A stretch of DNA of 64,000 bases from Candidatus Binatia bacterium (GCA_951812575.1 OX638322.1:1611925-1675924); one strand, 5' to 3'; shown: positions 18,453 through 27,934, numbered from the stretch's first letter. A program made the numbers and translations. The notes: generated by a model not told the origin, from the sequence alone.

Positions 18453-19913
18453 CTGTAAGATGGCTCGATATTCGAGGGGAATGCGCTGCTGAGGGGTATT
18501 TTTCTCCGGCGGACGGTCGGCGAGTGGGGCGTTGCTATACGGCGTGGTTGGGACAGCCGGGCTGGTATTTTCGGTCAGTTCCTGGCTGTCCTGTTCCGCC
18601 TTGATACCGGTCGGAATACGAACTTTGACATAGCGGGCAGCCTGAGTCAGAAATCCGCCGGGCTGCTCGCCCGGTTTGTAAAAACGCTCGCCTTTTCCCC
18701 GCCCACCGGATTGTCCGAACTGCTCGCCTGACTGCTCTGGGGCCTGCTGAGGCTGTTTTTGCTCGTTGCTCTGCTGCGTGGCGTGACGGTGCTGCTCGTG
18801 TCCGGCTTTGTGTGGGTCTACTCCGGAAGGTGGCTGCCGAGTGTCCGGTTGTTGGCCCGGTTGCGGAGCCTGTTGCTGCTGACCGGATGTATTCTGCTGG
18901 GTCTGCTGCTTCCCCTTTTGTTCTTGAGGCTGGGGCTGGTCAAATTTGATGCCACCGCCGGATTCCTGGGGGGTATTTTGCTGCTTTTGTGACGGTTGAT
19001 TGTCTGCTTGATCCGTCTGGTTTGTATTTTGCGCGCCCGGCTGCGACTCATTCCTCTGCGCAGACAGCGACTGCTTGAGTTGCTCCAGATTTTCAGTTGT
19101 CTTTGCCAGCGGCGTATTCTCCGGCTGTGGGCTGTCACCCTGGTTGCCCGGACTATCGTCTTGTTTGCTGTCGCTGCCAAAGAGCTTGAGATCAAGGGGA
19201 AGGATCTGCGGCACTGGCAGCGGCAGATTCATACGTTTTTGCGCCTCATCAATCAGGCGTATCTTCTCCTGCGGGGTCAGAGCTGGGTTCCTGAGATCCT
19301 GAGCAAGCACGAGGAGCTGTGCTCCGGCTTGCTGTTCTTCAGGAGAAGACTGTGAGCGGACCAACTGCCGGGCCATGTCTTCAATATCCTGGAGCAGGGT
19401 CTCTGGCGTCGGCACAACGGGTGAGAGGCCACCTGGAGCGAGGGCCGCGCTGCCGGATGGCAAAAACAAGAAGAGCAGGCCGCTCAGGACTGCGCCGACA
19501 CAGGCAAACGGAACCCGCCTGTCGAGTTGGAAAGGCAGGTCGCGCTCGGGAACGAAGAAGGCGGCCTTCCTGGCGGCTTGGTTCCGAACCTGGGCTAAGA
19601 AGTCTGAGGAAGCTGGAAGCGTCGCCAGGGTGAGAAAACGCTCTTGGCCAGCCGTCTTCTCGTCCAGCAGGCCGGCGATGCGCTCGTCTTGGCAGCTCTT
19701 TTTTTCCTGTCTGAGGGAGTTCAGCAGCACACCGAAGACGATGACGGGTGGAAGAAAAGAACCCCAGATGGGCAGCGAACATGCCAGTACCAGACCATAC
19801 CCCAGGAAAAAAACAGCAATCCCCAGGGGCAGAAAAAATCCGAGAGTATTGGCACTCCGCTGCCACAATACCCGGCGGGCCGTAGTCGCAAACAGATGGG
19901 ACAAGCTATCCAT
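18444..19913 (-). CDS. Gln/Pro-rich membrane protein of unknown function
   Basis: A 489-residue protein starting MDSLSHLFATTARR. Two hydrophobic helices occur near residues 20-65 (FFLPLGIAVFFLGYGLV and PPVIVFGVLL) and one near residues 130-150 (FACVGAVLSGLLFLFLP). A helical region with RLIDEAQKRMNLPLP follows, then about 200 residues very rich in Gln, Asn and Pro, and a charged tail. I do not recognise the family. Its start overlaps the mltG stop by 8 bases and moxR follows, so the three are probably one operon. The low-complexity region suggests a flexible extracytoplasmic or scaffold part. The frame is open further upstream, but that extension lies inside mltG. Confidence 0.7.
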   Translation of the reverse strand: MDSLSHLFATTARRVLWQRSANTLGFFLPLGIAVFFLGYGLVLACSLPIWGSFLPPVIVFGVLLNSLRQEKKSCQDERIAGLLDEKTAGQERFLTLATLPASSDFLAQVRNQAARKAAFFVPERDLPFQLDRRVPFACVGAVLSGLLFLFLPSGSAALAPGGLSPVVPTPETLLQDIEDMARQLVRSQSSPEEQQAGAQLLVLAQDLRNPALTPQEKIRLIDEAQKRMNLPLPVPQILPLDLKLFGSDSKQDDSPGNQGDSPQPENTPLAKTTENLEQLKQSLSAQRNESQPGAQNTNQTDQADNQPSQKQQNTPQESGGGIKFDQPQPQEQKGKQQTQQNTSGQQQQAPQPGQQPDTRQPPSGVDPHKAGHEQHRHATQQSNEQKQPQQAPEQSGEQFGQSGGRGKGERFYKPGEQPGGFLTQAARYVKVRIPTGIKAEQDSQELTENTSPAVPTTPYSNAPLADRPPEKNTPQQRIPLEYRAILQKE

Positions 19914-20958
19914 TGCGCGAGCGACTTTTCTGGAACCGGCGAACCGCGCGATTATGATCTGCGAGCCGGGAAGAGAATACGTGTGTGCCGTCTCCCCTGG
20001 CAACAAAATAGAGGTAGTTCGTTTCGGCTGGGGAGAGGACGGCCTGAATAGCCGCGAGTCCTGGGCTGGCAATCGGGCCAGGCGGAAGGCCGGTAAACAG
20101 ATAGGTATTATACGGCGTGGGCGTGCGCAGATGACGACGGGTCAGATTCCCGTCAAAGTTCGGAATGCCGTAGATGACGGTCGGATCACACTGGAGCGGC
20201 ATATTTTGCCGGAGTCGATTGTGAAAGACTCCGGCAATCAGCGGGCGTTCCTCTGCCGCCCCAGTTTCTTTCTCAATGAGCGAGGCCAGGGTCAGGACCT
20301 CATGCTGGGAGAATCCCAACTCCTGGGCCTGCTGTTGCAGGGCTGGACTGAAGACTTCAGACAGACGGGTGACCATACGACCCAGAATATCCGCCGCAGA
20401 GCTTGGCTTTGAAAAAAAGTAAGTGTCCGGGTACAGGTAGCCTTCGAGTCCGTATTCCTGGAGGTCCCATGTGGCTAAGAACTGAGGAGAGGTGCTCAGA
20501 GACAGGAATTGTTCTTGGGGGCCAAACCCCTGGTCTTCCAGTCTTTTGGCAATCTGTTTGAGTGTCAGTCCTTCCGGGATCGTCACCATGTGGTGGATGA
20601 CCTGACCCAGGGTCAATGTCTCAAGCAACCTCCGTGGGGTCAACGGGGTTTCCAGGATATACTCCCCACTTTGTATGGAATGGTCTTTGCCTGTGAATTG
20701 CGCCCAGAAACGAAATGGCTGGACACTTGCCAGTATGCCTTCGGCAACCAGCATCTGTGCTGTTTGTTGGAGAGTGCTGCCCGGAGAGATAAAGATCCGA
20801 GCGGGCGCCGCTAAAGGCGGACCTGGGGTGTTGAGCCGTGCATAGACGTAACAGGCGGTAAGTCCGCTGACGCCAATAACAAGATACGCAATAAGAGGCA
20901 GGACCTTTTTCACTGCCGCCCAACCTACCATCGGTATGGAAATGAAACAATGTCGCAC
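19906..20958 (-). CDS. mltG: Endolytic murein transglycosylase MltG
   Basis: A 350-residue inner-membrane lytic transglycosylase that cuts nascent peptidoglycan strands. An N-terminal membrane anchor (VLPLIAYLVIGVSGLTACYV) is followed by a LysM-like region and the YceG catalytic domain. The catalytic Glu is in LASLIEKETGAAEERPLIAG, with VFHNRLRQNMPLQCDPTVIYG and FVARGDGTHVFSSRLADHN after it. The full length is typical. The stop overlaps the start of the downstream membrane-protein gene by 8 bases. A divergent M23 peptidase gene starts 48 bases away, so two wall enzymes share one control region. Confidence 0.93.
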   Translation of the reverse strand: MRHCFISIPMVGWAAVKKVLPLIAYLVIGVSGLTACYVYARLNTPGPPLAAPARIFISPGSTLQQTAQMLVAEGILASVQPFRFWAQFTGKDHSIQSGEYILETPLTPRRLLETLTLGQVIHHMVTIPEGLTLKQIAKRLEDQGFGPQEQFLSLSTSPQFLATWDLQEYGLEGYLYPDTYFFSKPSSAADILGRMVTRLSEVFSPALQQQAQELGFSQHEVLTLASLIEKETGAAEERPLIAGVFHNRLRQNMPLQCDPTVIYGIPNFDGNLTRRHLRTPTPYNTYLFTGLPPGPIASPGLAAIQAVLSPAETNYLYFVARGDGTHVFSSRLADHNRAVRRFQKSRSRNG

Positions 20959-21006
20959 CCCAATATCACTTGACTTTTGCGTATTTCACTGGCACCTTCT
21001 GTGACC

Positions 21007-22518
21007 ATGCAGAGCCGGTGGTTGGAGTATTGCAAGGAAATACTCTGCATCTCCCTTGGGCGCCAGAATGGCTACGTTCAGGCGCTGCTTATCGCCCCCA
21101 TCCTGGCAATCGGTTTTCTCGGGTTTATTGTTCGGGCGGCAAACCCGGCCGTTGACCCCTCTTTTGCCAAAAACGAGGTGACCGCTCAGGTCCAACAACG
21201 TTTGAACGAGATTCAACAAAGAAGCGATGTTCTGGGTCATGTAGAGCCGGCTTCGACCGTAACGTACCCAACTTCGGAAGAGAAAGAAGACACGGTCCCG
21301 CCAGTTCTCGTTACCCTTCCCCCGCTGCCTGAGCCAGTAACGCCGATAGGTACGTCGCACCACATCGTGCATGCCATTAAGCCGCACGAGACGTTTGCGG
21401 GGATTCTGAAAAAAGAAGGCCTCTCGCCTCAACAGACCGCCGCGTGGATCAGTGCGGCGCAACAAAGGGCTGAGGTGCGGAGGTTGCAAATCGGACGTAC
21501 CATAACGTTCTCCTATGAGTCCGATCACAATGGAACGCCAACGCTACGAACCGTTTCCTGTAGTATTAATCAGCATACCTCGCTCGTGTTTGAGCAGGAT
21601 GAGAGCGGACATGTTCAGTCACGAATCGAGACCGCCCCTACAACTCTTGTCTGGCGTGCCGTTGGTGGCCGCATTACCCATAGCCTGGGCCGGACCGCCA
21701 GAAAAATAGGTGTCCCGGCCAGCATCATCGATGCGGTGGCAGATATGGGTTGGGATCTGAACCTTTCGTACGACCTTCAGCCGGGTGACCCCTTCAAAAT
21801 CGTTTTTGAGGAAATTCAGCATAACGGGCAAGCAGTGAAGCATGGTAGAGTGCTCGCCGCAGAAATCGTGAACAAGGGGGAAAGGCACCTCGTCTTTCCT
21901 CTTGACGCAGAAGAAGGAATTGGGGGTGGACGGCGGTTTCTGCGCTACCCCGTCCGATTCACCCGTATCTCGTCGGTTTTTAGCGATGCCCGGCTACATC
22001 CTATTTACAAACGGAAACGTCCCCACCGTGGCGTGGATTTTGCCGCCCCAACGGGAACACCGGTACGCGCGGTGGCAGATGGTAAGGTCACCTACGCCGG
22101 CTGGAGAGGTGACTATGGCCGTTTTCTCAAGATTGCCCATGCCGGACCCTATAGCTCGGCATACGCCCACCTGCGACGGATCAAAAAAGGGGTGCGAGCT
22201 GGAGCTTTTGTAAAAAGGGGACAGGTGATCGGCTATGTCGGGTCTTCGGGCGCCGCAACCGGCCCGCACCTGCACTTTGAGATGCATAAAAACGGCAGGT
22301 ATATCAATCCATTGAAAAAAATGCCGACGCAAAATGTCTTTGCTGGGCAAAAAAGACCGCCTACAGCACGGTCTGACCCACAGCTCGCGGCAATACGAAA
22401 GAAACTGGAAGAGTATCTCGCCCGGCTGAGCGTACAGAACGGACCTGAGAGCCGGATTTACACGGCTATCCCACGGATTCAAACCGCTGCCAGCGAGGCC
22501 GTTGAGCCACAGGCGTAA
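21007..22518 (+). CDS. M23 family metallopeptidase (MepM-like murein endopeptidase)
   Basis: A 503-residue membrane-anchored or exported peptidase. An N-terminal hydrophobic segment (ALLIAPILAIGFLGFIV) is followed by a LysM/OapA-like region (HAIKPHETFAGILKKEGL) and a C-terminal M23 domain. The zinc motif is HRGVDFAAPTGTPVRAV, with TGPHLHFEMHKNGRYINP as the second half; both are complete, so catalysis is expected. Such enzymes cut peptidoglycan cross-links. The start chosen is the ATG before the hydrophobic segment. It is divergent from mltG. Confidence 0.9.
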   Translation: MQSRWLEYCKEILCISLGRQNGYVQALLIAPILAIGFLGFIVRAANPAVDPSFAKNEVTAQVQQRLNEIQQRSDVLGHVEPASTVTYPTSEEKEDTVPPVLVTLPPLPEPVTPIGTSHHIVHAIKPHETFAGILKKEGLSPQQTAAWISAAQQRAEVRRLQIGRTITFSYESDHNGTPTLRTVSCSINQHTSLVFEQDESGHVQSRIETAPTTLVWRAVGGRITHSLGRTARKIGVPASIIDAVADMGWDLNLSYDLQPGDPFKIVFEEIQHNGQAVKHGRVLAAEIVNKGERHLVFPLDAEEGIGGGRRFLRYPVRFTRISSVFSDARLHPIYKRKRPHRGVDFAAPTGTPVRAVADGKVTYAGWRGDYGRFLKIAHAGPYSSAYAHLRRIKKGVRAGAFVKRGQVIGYVGSSGAATGPHLHFEMHKNGRYINPLKKMPTQNVFAGQKRPPTARSDPQLAAIRKKLEEYLARLSVQNGPESRIYTAIPRIQTAASEAVEPQA

Positions 22519-22598
22519 TTGCCCGTCTTGGGCTTCCCTATTCTGCTCCTACCCTTTGGGAATACGCGACTTTCCCGTTCAGAAACTCCGATAAAATC

Positions 22599-22991
22599 AT
22601 GCTGTCCCATACGGAAAAACTTCGAGTGCGGTGGGTCGATACCGATGCGTCGGGCCGTATTCATTACACGGCAGCGTTCCGGTATTTTGAGATAGCCGAG
22701 TGGGAATTGATGCGGCAGGCTGGGTTCCCGCTGTCCGACCACCGCAAGCTATCAGGGCTGCCACGGGTGAATGTCTCGGCAACATTTTATGTTCCCCTCT
22801 TTGTTGATGAACCGATTGAAGTGAAGGTCCGGGTTGAGCGGATGGGAACCACCTCCATCACCTTTGCCGGGGAAATCTACCGAGCCGGAGAGCGCTGCGT
22901 CAGTGGGTCGATCACCGCAGTTTTTGTGAATTCGCACGACCAGCCCCAGCCCATTCCCCAGCCCATTCGCCACGCTCTGAATACTGAGTGA
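22599..22991 (+). CDS. Acyl-CoA thioesterase (4HBT/YbgC family)
   Basis: A 130-residue hot-dog-fold thioesterase. The family motif is VRWVDTDASGRIHYTAAFRYFE, with the catalytic Asp in WVDTDASG, followed by WELMRQAGFPL and INVSATFYVP-like segments. YbgC-type enzymes hydrolyse short acyl-CoA or acyl-ACP thioesters. The ATG is the only reasonable start. It lies about 50 bases upstream of rplU, but that operon probably has its own promoter. Confidence 0.87.
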   Translation: MLSHTEKLRVRWVDTDASGRIHYTAAFRYFEIAEWELMRQAGFPLSDHRKLSGLPRVNVSATFYVPLFVDEPIEVKVRVERMGTTSITFAGEIYRAGERCVSGSITAVFVNSHDQPQPIPQPIRHALNTE

Positions 22992-23042
22992 CGGAGCACC
23001 TGGGAGTTGACAGAAAAAACACGCTCGCATAGGTAACGGGAG

Positions 23043-23363
23043 ATGTCATACGCAGTAATTCGTACGGGTGGAAAACAATATCGAGTGACGCAGGGTGAGC
23101 TTCTGCGAGTGGAGTCTCTCCCGGGAGAGCTAGGGAGTGATATTACGTTCTCCGATGTGCTGCTCACCTCAGCCGAGGGCGCGGTTCACATTGGGACTCC
23201 GCTTGTTCCCGGCGCTTCAGTGACAGCTCGCGTTGTTGAGCATGGCAAAGAGAAAAAGATTATTGTTTTTAAGAAGAAACGGCGCAAGGGGTATCGGCGC
23301 AAACATGGCCACCGGCAGCACTTTACGGCCGTACAGGTCAAATCGATCAACCTGGGAGGATAA
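23043..23363 (+). CDS. rplU: Ribosomal protein bL21
   Basis: A 106-residue 50S protein. It starts [15 protein letters not shown] and carries the bL21 signature [20 protein letters not shown]. Length is normal. rpmA follows 2 bases after the stop codon, the usual rplU-rpmA arrangement. Confidence 0.98.
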   Translation: MSYAVIRTGGKQYRVTQGELLRVESLPGELGSDITFSDVLLTSAEGAVHIGTPLVPGASVTARVVEHGKEKKIIVFKKKRRKGYRRKHGHRQHFTAVQVKSINLGG

Positions 23364-23365
23364 AC

Positions 23366-23620
23366 GTGGCACATAAAAAAGGACAAGGCTCCAGTCGGAA
23401 TGGCCGAGACAGCCCAGGACAGCGCCGCGGCGTCAAGCTTTATGCCGGACAATTTGCAAAAGCAGGGAATATTATTGTTCGTCAACTTGGAACGCGTATC
23501 TATCCAGGGACCAATGTTGGCATGGGACGAGATTATACTCTGTTTGCGAAGACCGACGGGGTGATTCAATTCGAACGCATGGGCAAAACGCGCAAGCGGG
23601 TCTGCGTGTACCCGCAGTGA
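23366..23620 (+). CDS. rpmA: Ribosomal protein bL27
   Basis: An 84-residue 50S protein with GTG start ([20 protein letters not shown]). It has the usual short N-terminus without the cleaved extension seen in some Firmicutes, then [21 protein letters not shown] and [12 protein letters not shown]. It follows rplU by 2 bases, with GGGAGGATAA in the rplU end serving as ribosome-binding site. A terminator follows at 23657. Confidence 0.98.
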   Translation: MAHKKGQGSSRNGRDSPGQRRGVKLYAGQFAKAGNIIVRQLGTRIYPGTNVGMGRDYTLFAKTDGVIQFERMGKTRKRVCVYPQ

Positions 23621-23656
23621 ACTGCACGGCCACGCGCGCGAGCAAAAGATCGTAGG

Positions 23657-23683
23657 AAAAGCCCCACTTCGGGGCTTTTTTTA
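23657..23683. terminator. Rho-independent terminator after rpmA
   Basis: A stem AAAAGCCCC, loop ACTTC-type, GGGGCTTTT, followed by a run of seven T residues. It is a textbook intrinsic terminator ending the rplU-rpmA transcript, about 40 bases past the rpmA stop and 40 bases before obgE. The A run on the left would let it work in the other direction too. Confidence 0.93.
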
Positions 23684-23723
23684 TGAGCCTGCTTCGCTCC
23701 CCCATTCCTGATATACATGGGCT

Positions 23724-24767
23724 ATGAACTTCGTTGACGAAGTGACCATGACGGTCAAAGCCGGTGATGGCGGGCGTGGCTGTGTCAGCTTTCTGCGCGA
23801 GAAGTTTCGGCCCTGGGGAGGGCCGAACGGCGGCAATGGCGGCAATGGCGGAGACGTCATCCTGCGCGTCGACCCGCAACGCAACACCCTGCTTGAGCTC
23901 GCCCATCGGCATCACGTCAAAGCGGCCCGGGGCGATCATGGACGGGGTAAGGATCAACACGGAAAAAACGCAAAGGCCCTCATTCTTCCCGTTCCGGCCG
24001 GAACCGTTGCACGCGATATGGAGAGTGGAGAAATCCTCGCCGACCTGCGAACTGTCGGGCAACGGGTCGTGGTCGCCCACGGCGGCAAAGGCGGAAGAGG
24101 GAACGCCTCTTTTGCTTCCTCCACCAATCGGGCCCCCCGGTTCGCCCAACCGGGGCTGTCCGGAGAGACGCGGCAGATCCAGCTGGAACTCCGCCTACTG
24201 GCGGATGTCGGCTTGGTGGGGTTTCCCAATGTCGGGAAATCGACGCTGATCTCTGCCGTGTCTGCCGCCCGTCCGCGGGTTGCCGACTTTCCCTTTACGA
24301 CCCTTGTTCCGCACCTCGGCGTTGTGCGCTATGGCGATGCGGGCTCCTTTGTCATGGCTGACGTGCCGGGACTCATTGAGGGGGCGCATGCCGGACATGG
24401 GCTGGGTGTGCGCTTTCTGCGCCATCTCTCGCGAACTTCTATTCTGGTTCATCTTCTTGATATATCTGATCCAGCACGTGATCCGTATGCCGACTACCGC
24501 GTCATCAATAGTGAGCTCGCCGCTTTTGATACTGCCCTGGCTCGACGTCCGCAGATCGTGGCCGTCACAAAAGCCGACCTGCCGATCACCCACGACCGGT
24601 TTCCCGAGGTGCAGGAAGTTTTTGCTCGGCATGAGAAAAAATTACATCGCATCTCTGCGGTAACGGGGGAGGGGAAACAGGAATTGGTGAGAGAAATTGC
24701 TCATCTGCTCGAACAGAGACCGTGCCGGATGGGCGACGAGGGGGAGACCGAGGGTTCCCCACCATGA
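23724..24767 (+). CDS. obgE: Obg family GTPase
   Basis: A 347-residue GTPase for late 50S assembly. The N-terminal Obg fold is glycine-rich (VKAGDGGRGCVSFLREKF, GGPNGGNGGNGGDV). The G domain has G1 GFPNVGKSTL, the G2 region FPFTTL, G3 DVPGLIEGAHAGHGLG and G4 VTKADL. No long C-terminal OCT domain is present. Its stop codon overlaps the proB start in ATGA. It follows rplU-rpmA, the standard neighbourhood. Confidence 0.96.
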   Translation: MNFVDEVTMTVKAGDGGRGCVSFLREKFRPWGGPNGGNGGNGGDVILRVDPQRNTLLELAHRHHVKAARGDHGRGKDQHGKNAKALILPVPAGTVARDMESGEILADLRTVGQRVVVAHGGKGGRGNASFASSTNRAPRFAQPGLSGETRQIQLELRLLADVGLVGFPNVGKSTLISAVSAARPRVADFPFTTLVPHLGVVRYGDAGSFVMADVPGLIEGAHAGHGLGVRFLRHLSRTSILVHLLDISDPARDPYADYRVINSELAAFDTALARRPQIVAVTKADLPITHDRFPEVQEVFARHEKKLHRISAVTGEGKQELVREIAHLLEQRPCRMGDEGETEGSPP

Positions 24768-25909
24768 GTGATTGCAATATCCAGCTCACACATAAAGCGC
24801 GTATTCTCGAGAAGACGCGGCGTATTGTGGTGAAAGTCGGGAGCAGTGTGCTGTCCGACGGCGATGGTGTCTATGCCCCGCGGGTTCGCCAACTCGCAAC
24901 GACCCTTTCCACCCTGCGGCAGGTGGAGGTGGTCTTAGTGACTTCGGGAGCCGTTGCTGCGGGAATGGGTGCACTCAATATGAAACAGCGCCCGAGGACG
25001 ATACCGGCGAAACAAGCGGCCGCAGCCATTGGACAGATTACGCTCATGGCGTTGTATGAAGAATGCTTTTCGCGGCATGCCATCCGGGTGGCGCAGATTC
25101 TTCTCACCCATGACGATCTGGCCAACCGACGCCGCTATCTGAACGCCAAGCATACGCTTTTGACTCTGATCGAGTCCGGGGTTGTGCCCATTGTCAACGA
25201 GAATGACACCGTGGCGGTTGAAGAAATCCAGTTTGGCGACAACGATAATCTCTCCGCCCAGGTCGCCGTCCTGGTCGAGGCGGATCTGCTGATCATATTG
25301 AGCGATGTTGCGGGTTTATACGAAACAGACCCCCGTCTGGACCGGCACGCAAAACGTATTGCCCTGGTCGAGCGGTTTGACGACCAGTTGATGCAGCGGT
25401 GCGGGCAGGCCGGTCCGTTAGGCCGCGGCGGTATGACTTCTAAAATCGAAGCCGCCCAAAAGGCGGCCCTGTCAGGTATTCCCTCCCTTCTTATCGATGG
25501 GAGGAGCAATGAAGAGCTCTACGCGGCTTTTGACCCGCAGCGGGAAGCGGGCACGCTGTTTCTACCAGTTTCGGATAGGATTGCGAGTCGGAAGCACTGG
25601 ATTGCCTACACGCTGAAGCCGGCCGGCTCACTCCGTCTTGATGCCGGGGCGGCGGCGGCGATTCGACGGGATGGGAGGAGTCTGTTACCTGCCGGGGTGC
25701 GTGGAGTACACGGAAGCTTTGAAGAAGGGGACTGTGTGACCTGTCTCGACGAAAGCGGGGATGAATTTGCCCGAGGCTTAGTGAACTATAGCGCTACGGC
25801 TCTGAGGCAAATTCAAGGCGTACACACGAGTCAGATTGAACAGACCCTCGGCTATAAGGTGGGCGATGAAGTGATTCATCGTGACGACTTGGCCTTGCTA
25901 CAAGACTAG
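24764..25909 (+). CDS. proB: Glutamate 5-kinase
   Basis: A 381-residue enzyme for the first step of proline synthesis. The amino acid kinase domain has IVVKVGSSVLSDGDG, VTSGAVAAGMGAL, NENDTVAVEEIQFGDNDNLS and GRGGMTSKIEAA. The C-terminal PUA domain (about residues 290-370) is present (SLLPAGVRGVHGSFEEGD). The start is the ATG overlapping the obgE stop (ATGA), giving translational coupling; the frame is open 42 bases further but inside obgE. proA follows 24 bases later. Confidence 0.95.
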   Translation: MSDCNIQLTHKARILEKTRRIVVKVGSSVLSDGDGVYAPRVRQLATTLSTLRQVEVVLVTSGAVAAGMGALNMKQRPRTIPAKQAAAAIGQITLMALYEECFSRHAIRVAQILLTHDDLANRRRYLNAKHTLLTLIESGVVPIVNENDTVAVEEIQFGDNDNLSAQVAVLVEADLLIILSDVAGLYETDPRLDRHAKRIALVERFDDQLMQRCGQAGPLGRGGMTSKIEAAQKAALSGIPSLLIDGRSNEELYAAFDPQREAGTLFLPVSDRIASRKHWIAYTLKPAGSLRLDAGAAAAIRRDGRSLLPAGVRGVHGSFEEGDCVTCLDESGDEFARGLVNYSATALRQIQGVHTSQIEQTLGYKVGDEVIHRDDLALLQD

Positions 25910-25933
25910 TGAAAAGACACAAAGGAAGAGGCG

Positions 25934-27190
25934 ATGAGTCTTGAAAATATGGTGGTCGCATTAGCCCAAACTGCAAAAAAAGCCGCCCGAATACTGGCGA
26001 CCGTGTCAACCCACACGAAGAATCAGGCGCTGCTCGCCGCCGCGCAGCAACTCCGGGATCAGACGGAAGTCTTACTGACTGCCAATGCCCAAGATGTTGC
26101 TCGGGGAAAGGACAACGGCTTATCTGCTGCGCTGCTCGATCGGCTGACGCTGAACCAAACGCGCCTACAGGCTATGGCCACAGGGCTCGAAATTATGGTC
26201 GATCTACCGGACCCGGTCGAGGAAACGGTCGCCACCTGGAAGCGACCAAATGGCCTGGAAATCAGTCAGGTCCGCGTCCCGCTCGGGGTTGTTGGGATTA
26301 TCTACGAGTCGCGGCCGAACGTCACGGCCGATGCCGCCGGCCTGTGCCTCAAGGCTGGCAATGCGGTTGTGCTGAAAGGAGGGTCGGAGGCGTTTGCGAC
26401 CAACAGTGCCATCGTTGATGTGCTGACCCAGGCCTTTGTCGAAGCGGGCTTGCCGGACGGGGCGGTCCAACTGGTCCGTTCGACCGATCGACAGGCCGTC
26501 ACCTTTCTCCTTCAGCAGGACCGCTGTATTGATGTCATTATCCCACGCGGCGGCGAGGAATTGATCCGCGCTGTCACGCGCGCCTCCGCCATCCCGGTGA
26601 TTCAGCATTTCTCCGGCGTGTGTCACACCTATGTCGATGCTGCGGCTGATATTGAAAAAGCGCAGCAAGTGTGCCTGAATGCCAAGGCCCAAAGGCCGTG
26701 GGTGTGTAACGCTATGGAGAACCTGCTGGTGCACGAGGCCGTTGCCCCCCGTTTCCTCCCAGCCTTTGTCGCGCGACTCGAACAAGAGAGTGTCGAGGTG
26801 CGGGGCTGTGACCAGACGTGCCAGATCGTCCCTCAGGTGAGTGTCGCGACTGAGACGGATTGGCAAACCGAGTATCTTGATAAAATTCTCTCTGTCAAAG
26901 TGGTGCACTCGCTTGATGAAGCGCTGGATTTTATTCATACCAACGGGTCAGGGCTGGCCGATTGTATCGTCAGCGAAGATTACTCCTGCGTCCGGCGGTT
27001 TCTGCGTGAGGTCGACTCTGCGACGGTCTATGCAAACGCTTCGACGCGCTTCACCGATGGCTTTGAGTTCGGATTCGGAGCTGAGGTCGGCATTTCGACG
27101 AACCGACTCCACGCCAGGGGGCCCATGGGCCTGCGTGAGCTGACAACCTATAAATATGTGGTCTACGGAGATGGCCAGATACGAACATGA
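25934..27190 (+). CDS. proA: Gamma-glutamyl phosphate reductase
   Basis: A 418-residue NADPH-dependent enzyme for the second step of proline synthesis. It belongs to the aldehyde dehydrogenase superfamily. Conserved parts are VPLGVVGIIYESRPNVTADA, CLKAGNAVVLKGGSEA, DVIIPRGGEELIRAV and the catalytic Cys in FSGVCHTYVDAAAD. It ends with FGAEVGISTNRLHARGPMGL. It follows proB in the same operon. A palindromic repeat (copy C) starts 6 bases after its stop. Confidence 0.96.
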   Translation: MSLENMVVALAQTAKKAARILATVSTHTKNQALLAAAQQLRDQTEVLLTANAQDVARGKDNGLSAALLDRLTLNQTRLQAMATGLEIMVDLPDPVEETVATWKRPNGLEISQVRVPLGVVGIIYESRPNVTADAAGLCLKAGNAVVLKGGSEAFATNSAIVDVLTQAFVEAGLPDGAVQLVRSTDRQAVTFLLQQDRCIDVIIPRGGEELIRAVTRASAIPVIQHFSGVCHTYVDAAADIEKAQQVCLNAKAQRPWVCNAMENLLVHEAVAPRFLPAFVARLEQESVEVRGCDQTCQIVPQVSVATETDWQTEYLDKILSVKVVHSLDEALDFIHTNGSGLADCIVSEDYSCVRRFLREVDSATVYANASTRFTDGFEFGFGAEVGISTNRLHARGPMGLRELTTYKYVVYGDGQIRT

Positions 27191-27196
27191 CAGACG

Positions 27197-27252
27197 AAAA
27201 AGAGGCAACACGCCGACCGCTTTATATGAGTTGGAGGGCCGGTTGACTCTCT
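27197..27252. repeat. Intergenic palindromic repeat, copy C
   Basis: It lies between proA (stop 27190) and nadD (start 27266). The left side AAAAAGAGGCAACACGCC pairs with the right side GGCCGGTTGACTCTCT less perfectly than in the other copies, with one bulge. The centre has TATATGAGTTGGAGG, clearly the same as in copies A and B. It probably forms a hairpin just upstream of the nadD start. Confidence 0.62.
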
Positions 27253-27265
27253 CAGACTCTTGCGT

Positions 27266-27934
27266 ATGAAAGTCGGGCTGTTCGGCGGAACGTTTAATCC
27301 CATCCATTTGGGCCATTTACGTAGTGCGGAAGAAGTCTGCGCAGCGTTTACACTTGACCGCATATACTTCATTCCTTCTGCTTCTCCTCCGCACAAGCGT
27401 ACAATGGATATCGCCCCTGCTCACCACCGTTACAATATGGTGGAGCGGGCCGTGGCCGCCAACCCGGCCTTCTTTGCCTCTCGTATCGAACTGGACCGTA
27501 CAGGTCCTTCGTTTTCGATTGATACGATCCGTGCCTTTCGGGCAAGAGGAACGTTGACCTCCCTCGCCTTTCTGATCGGGATGGACGCGTTTCGTGAGAT
27601 AGAAACATGGAAGGATTATCTGGAGATTCCCAGCTTATGTGACCTGATTGTCACGTCGCGTCCCGGAGTCCCTACACCGTCACTTGACCAACTCCTTCCC
27701 GTTGCTCTCCGGTCCGCCTTTTGGTATGATCCGACCCAACAGAGATACCAGCACGAATCAGGGCATACATTGACGCTCTATACACTGAACGGTCTCCATA
27801 TTTCGGCCTCCGGCATACGTGACAACCTGCGCGCCGGTCGGCCCACGCCCTGCCAACTCCCGCCCGCCGTAGCGGACTATATTGCCGCTCACGCCCTCTA
27901 CCGGATACAAAAGGCTTCTTCCCTTGAAGGCTGA
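27266..27934 (+). CDS. nadD: Nicotinate-mononucleotide adenylyltransferase
   Basis: A 222-residue NAD biosynthesis enzyme. MKVGLFGGTFNPIHLGHLRS carries the nucleotidyltransferase GGTFNPxHxGH motif, and HISASGIRDNLRAGRP is the second conserved motif (ISxTxIR type). The ATG at 27266 starts the conserved fold; a TTG two codons earlier is possible. The 3' end may overlap rsfS. The neighbours proBA and rsfS are a common arrangement. Confidence 0.94.
   Translation: MKVGLFGGTFNPIHLGHLRSAEEVCAAFTLDRIYFIPSASPPHKRTMDIAPAHHRYNMVERAVAANPAFFASRIELDRTGPSFSIDTIRAFRARGTLTSLAFLIGMDAFREIETWKDYLEIPSLCDLIVTSRPGVPTPSLDQLLPVALRSAFWYDPTQQRYQHESGHTLTLYTLNGLHISASGIRDNLRAGRPTPCQLPPAVADYIAAHALYRIQKASSLEG

Noticed and set aside
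19375-20412. 345-codon plus-strand frame opposite mltG and the Gln-rich protein
   Set aside because: Arg/Ser-rich shadow with no domain; it spans two genes on the other strand.
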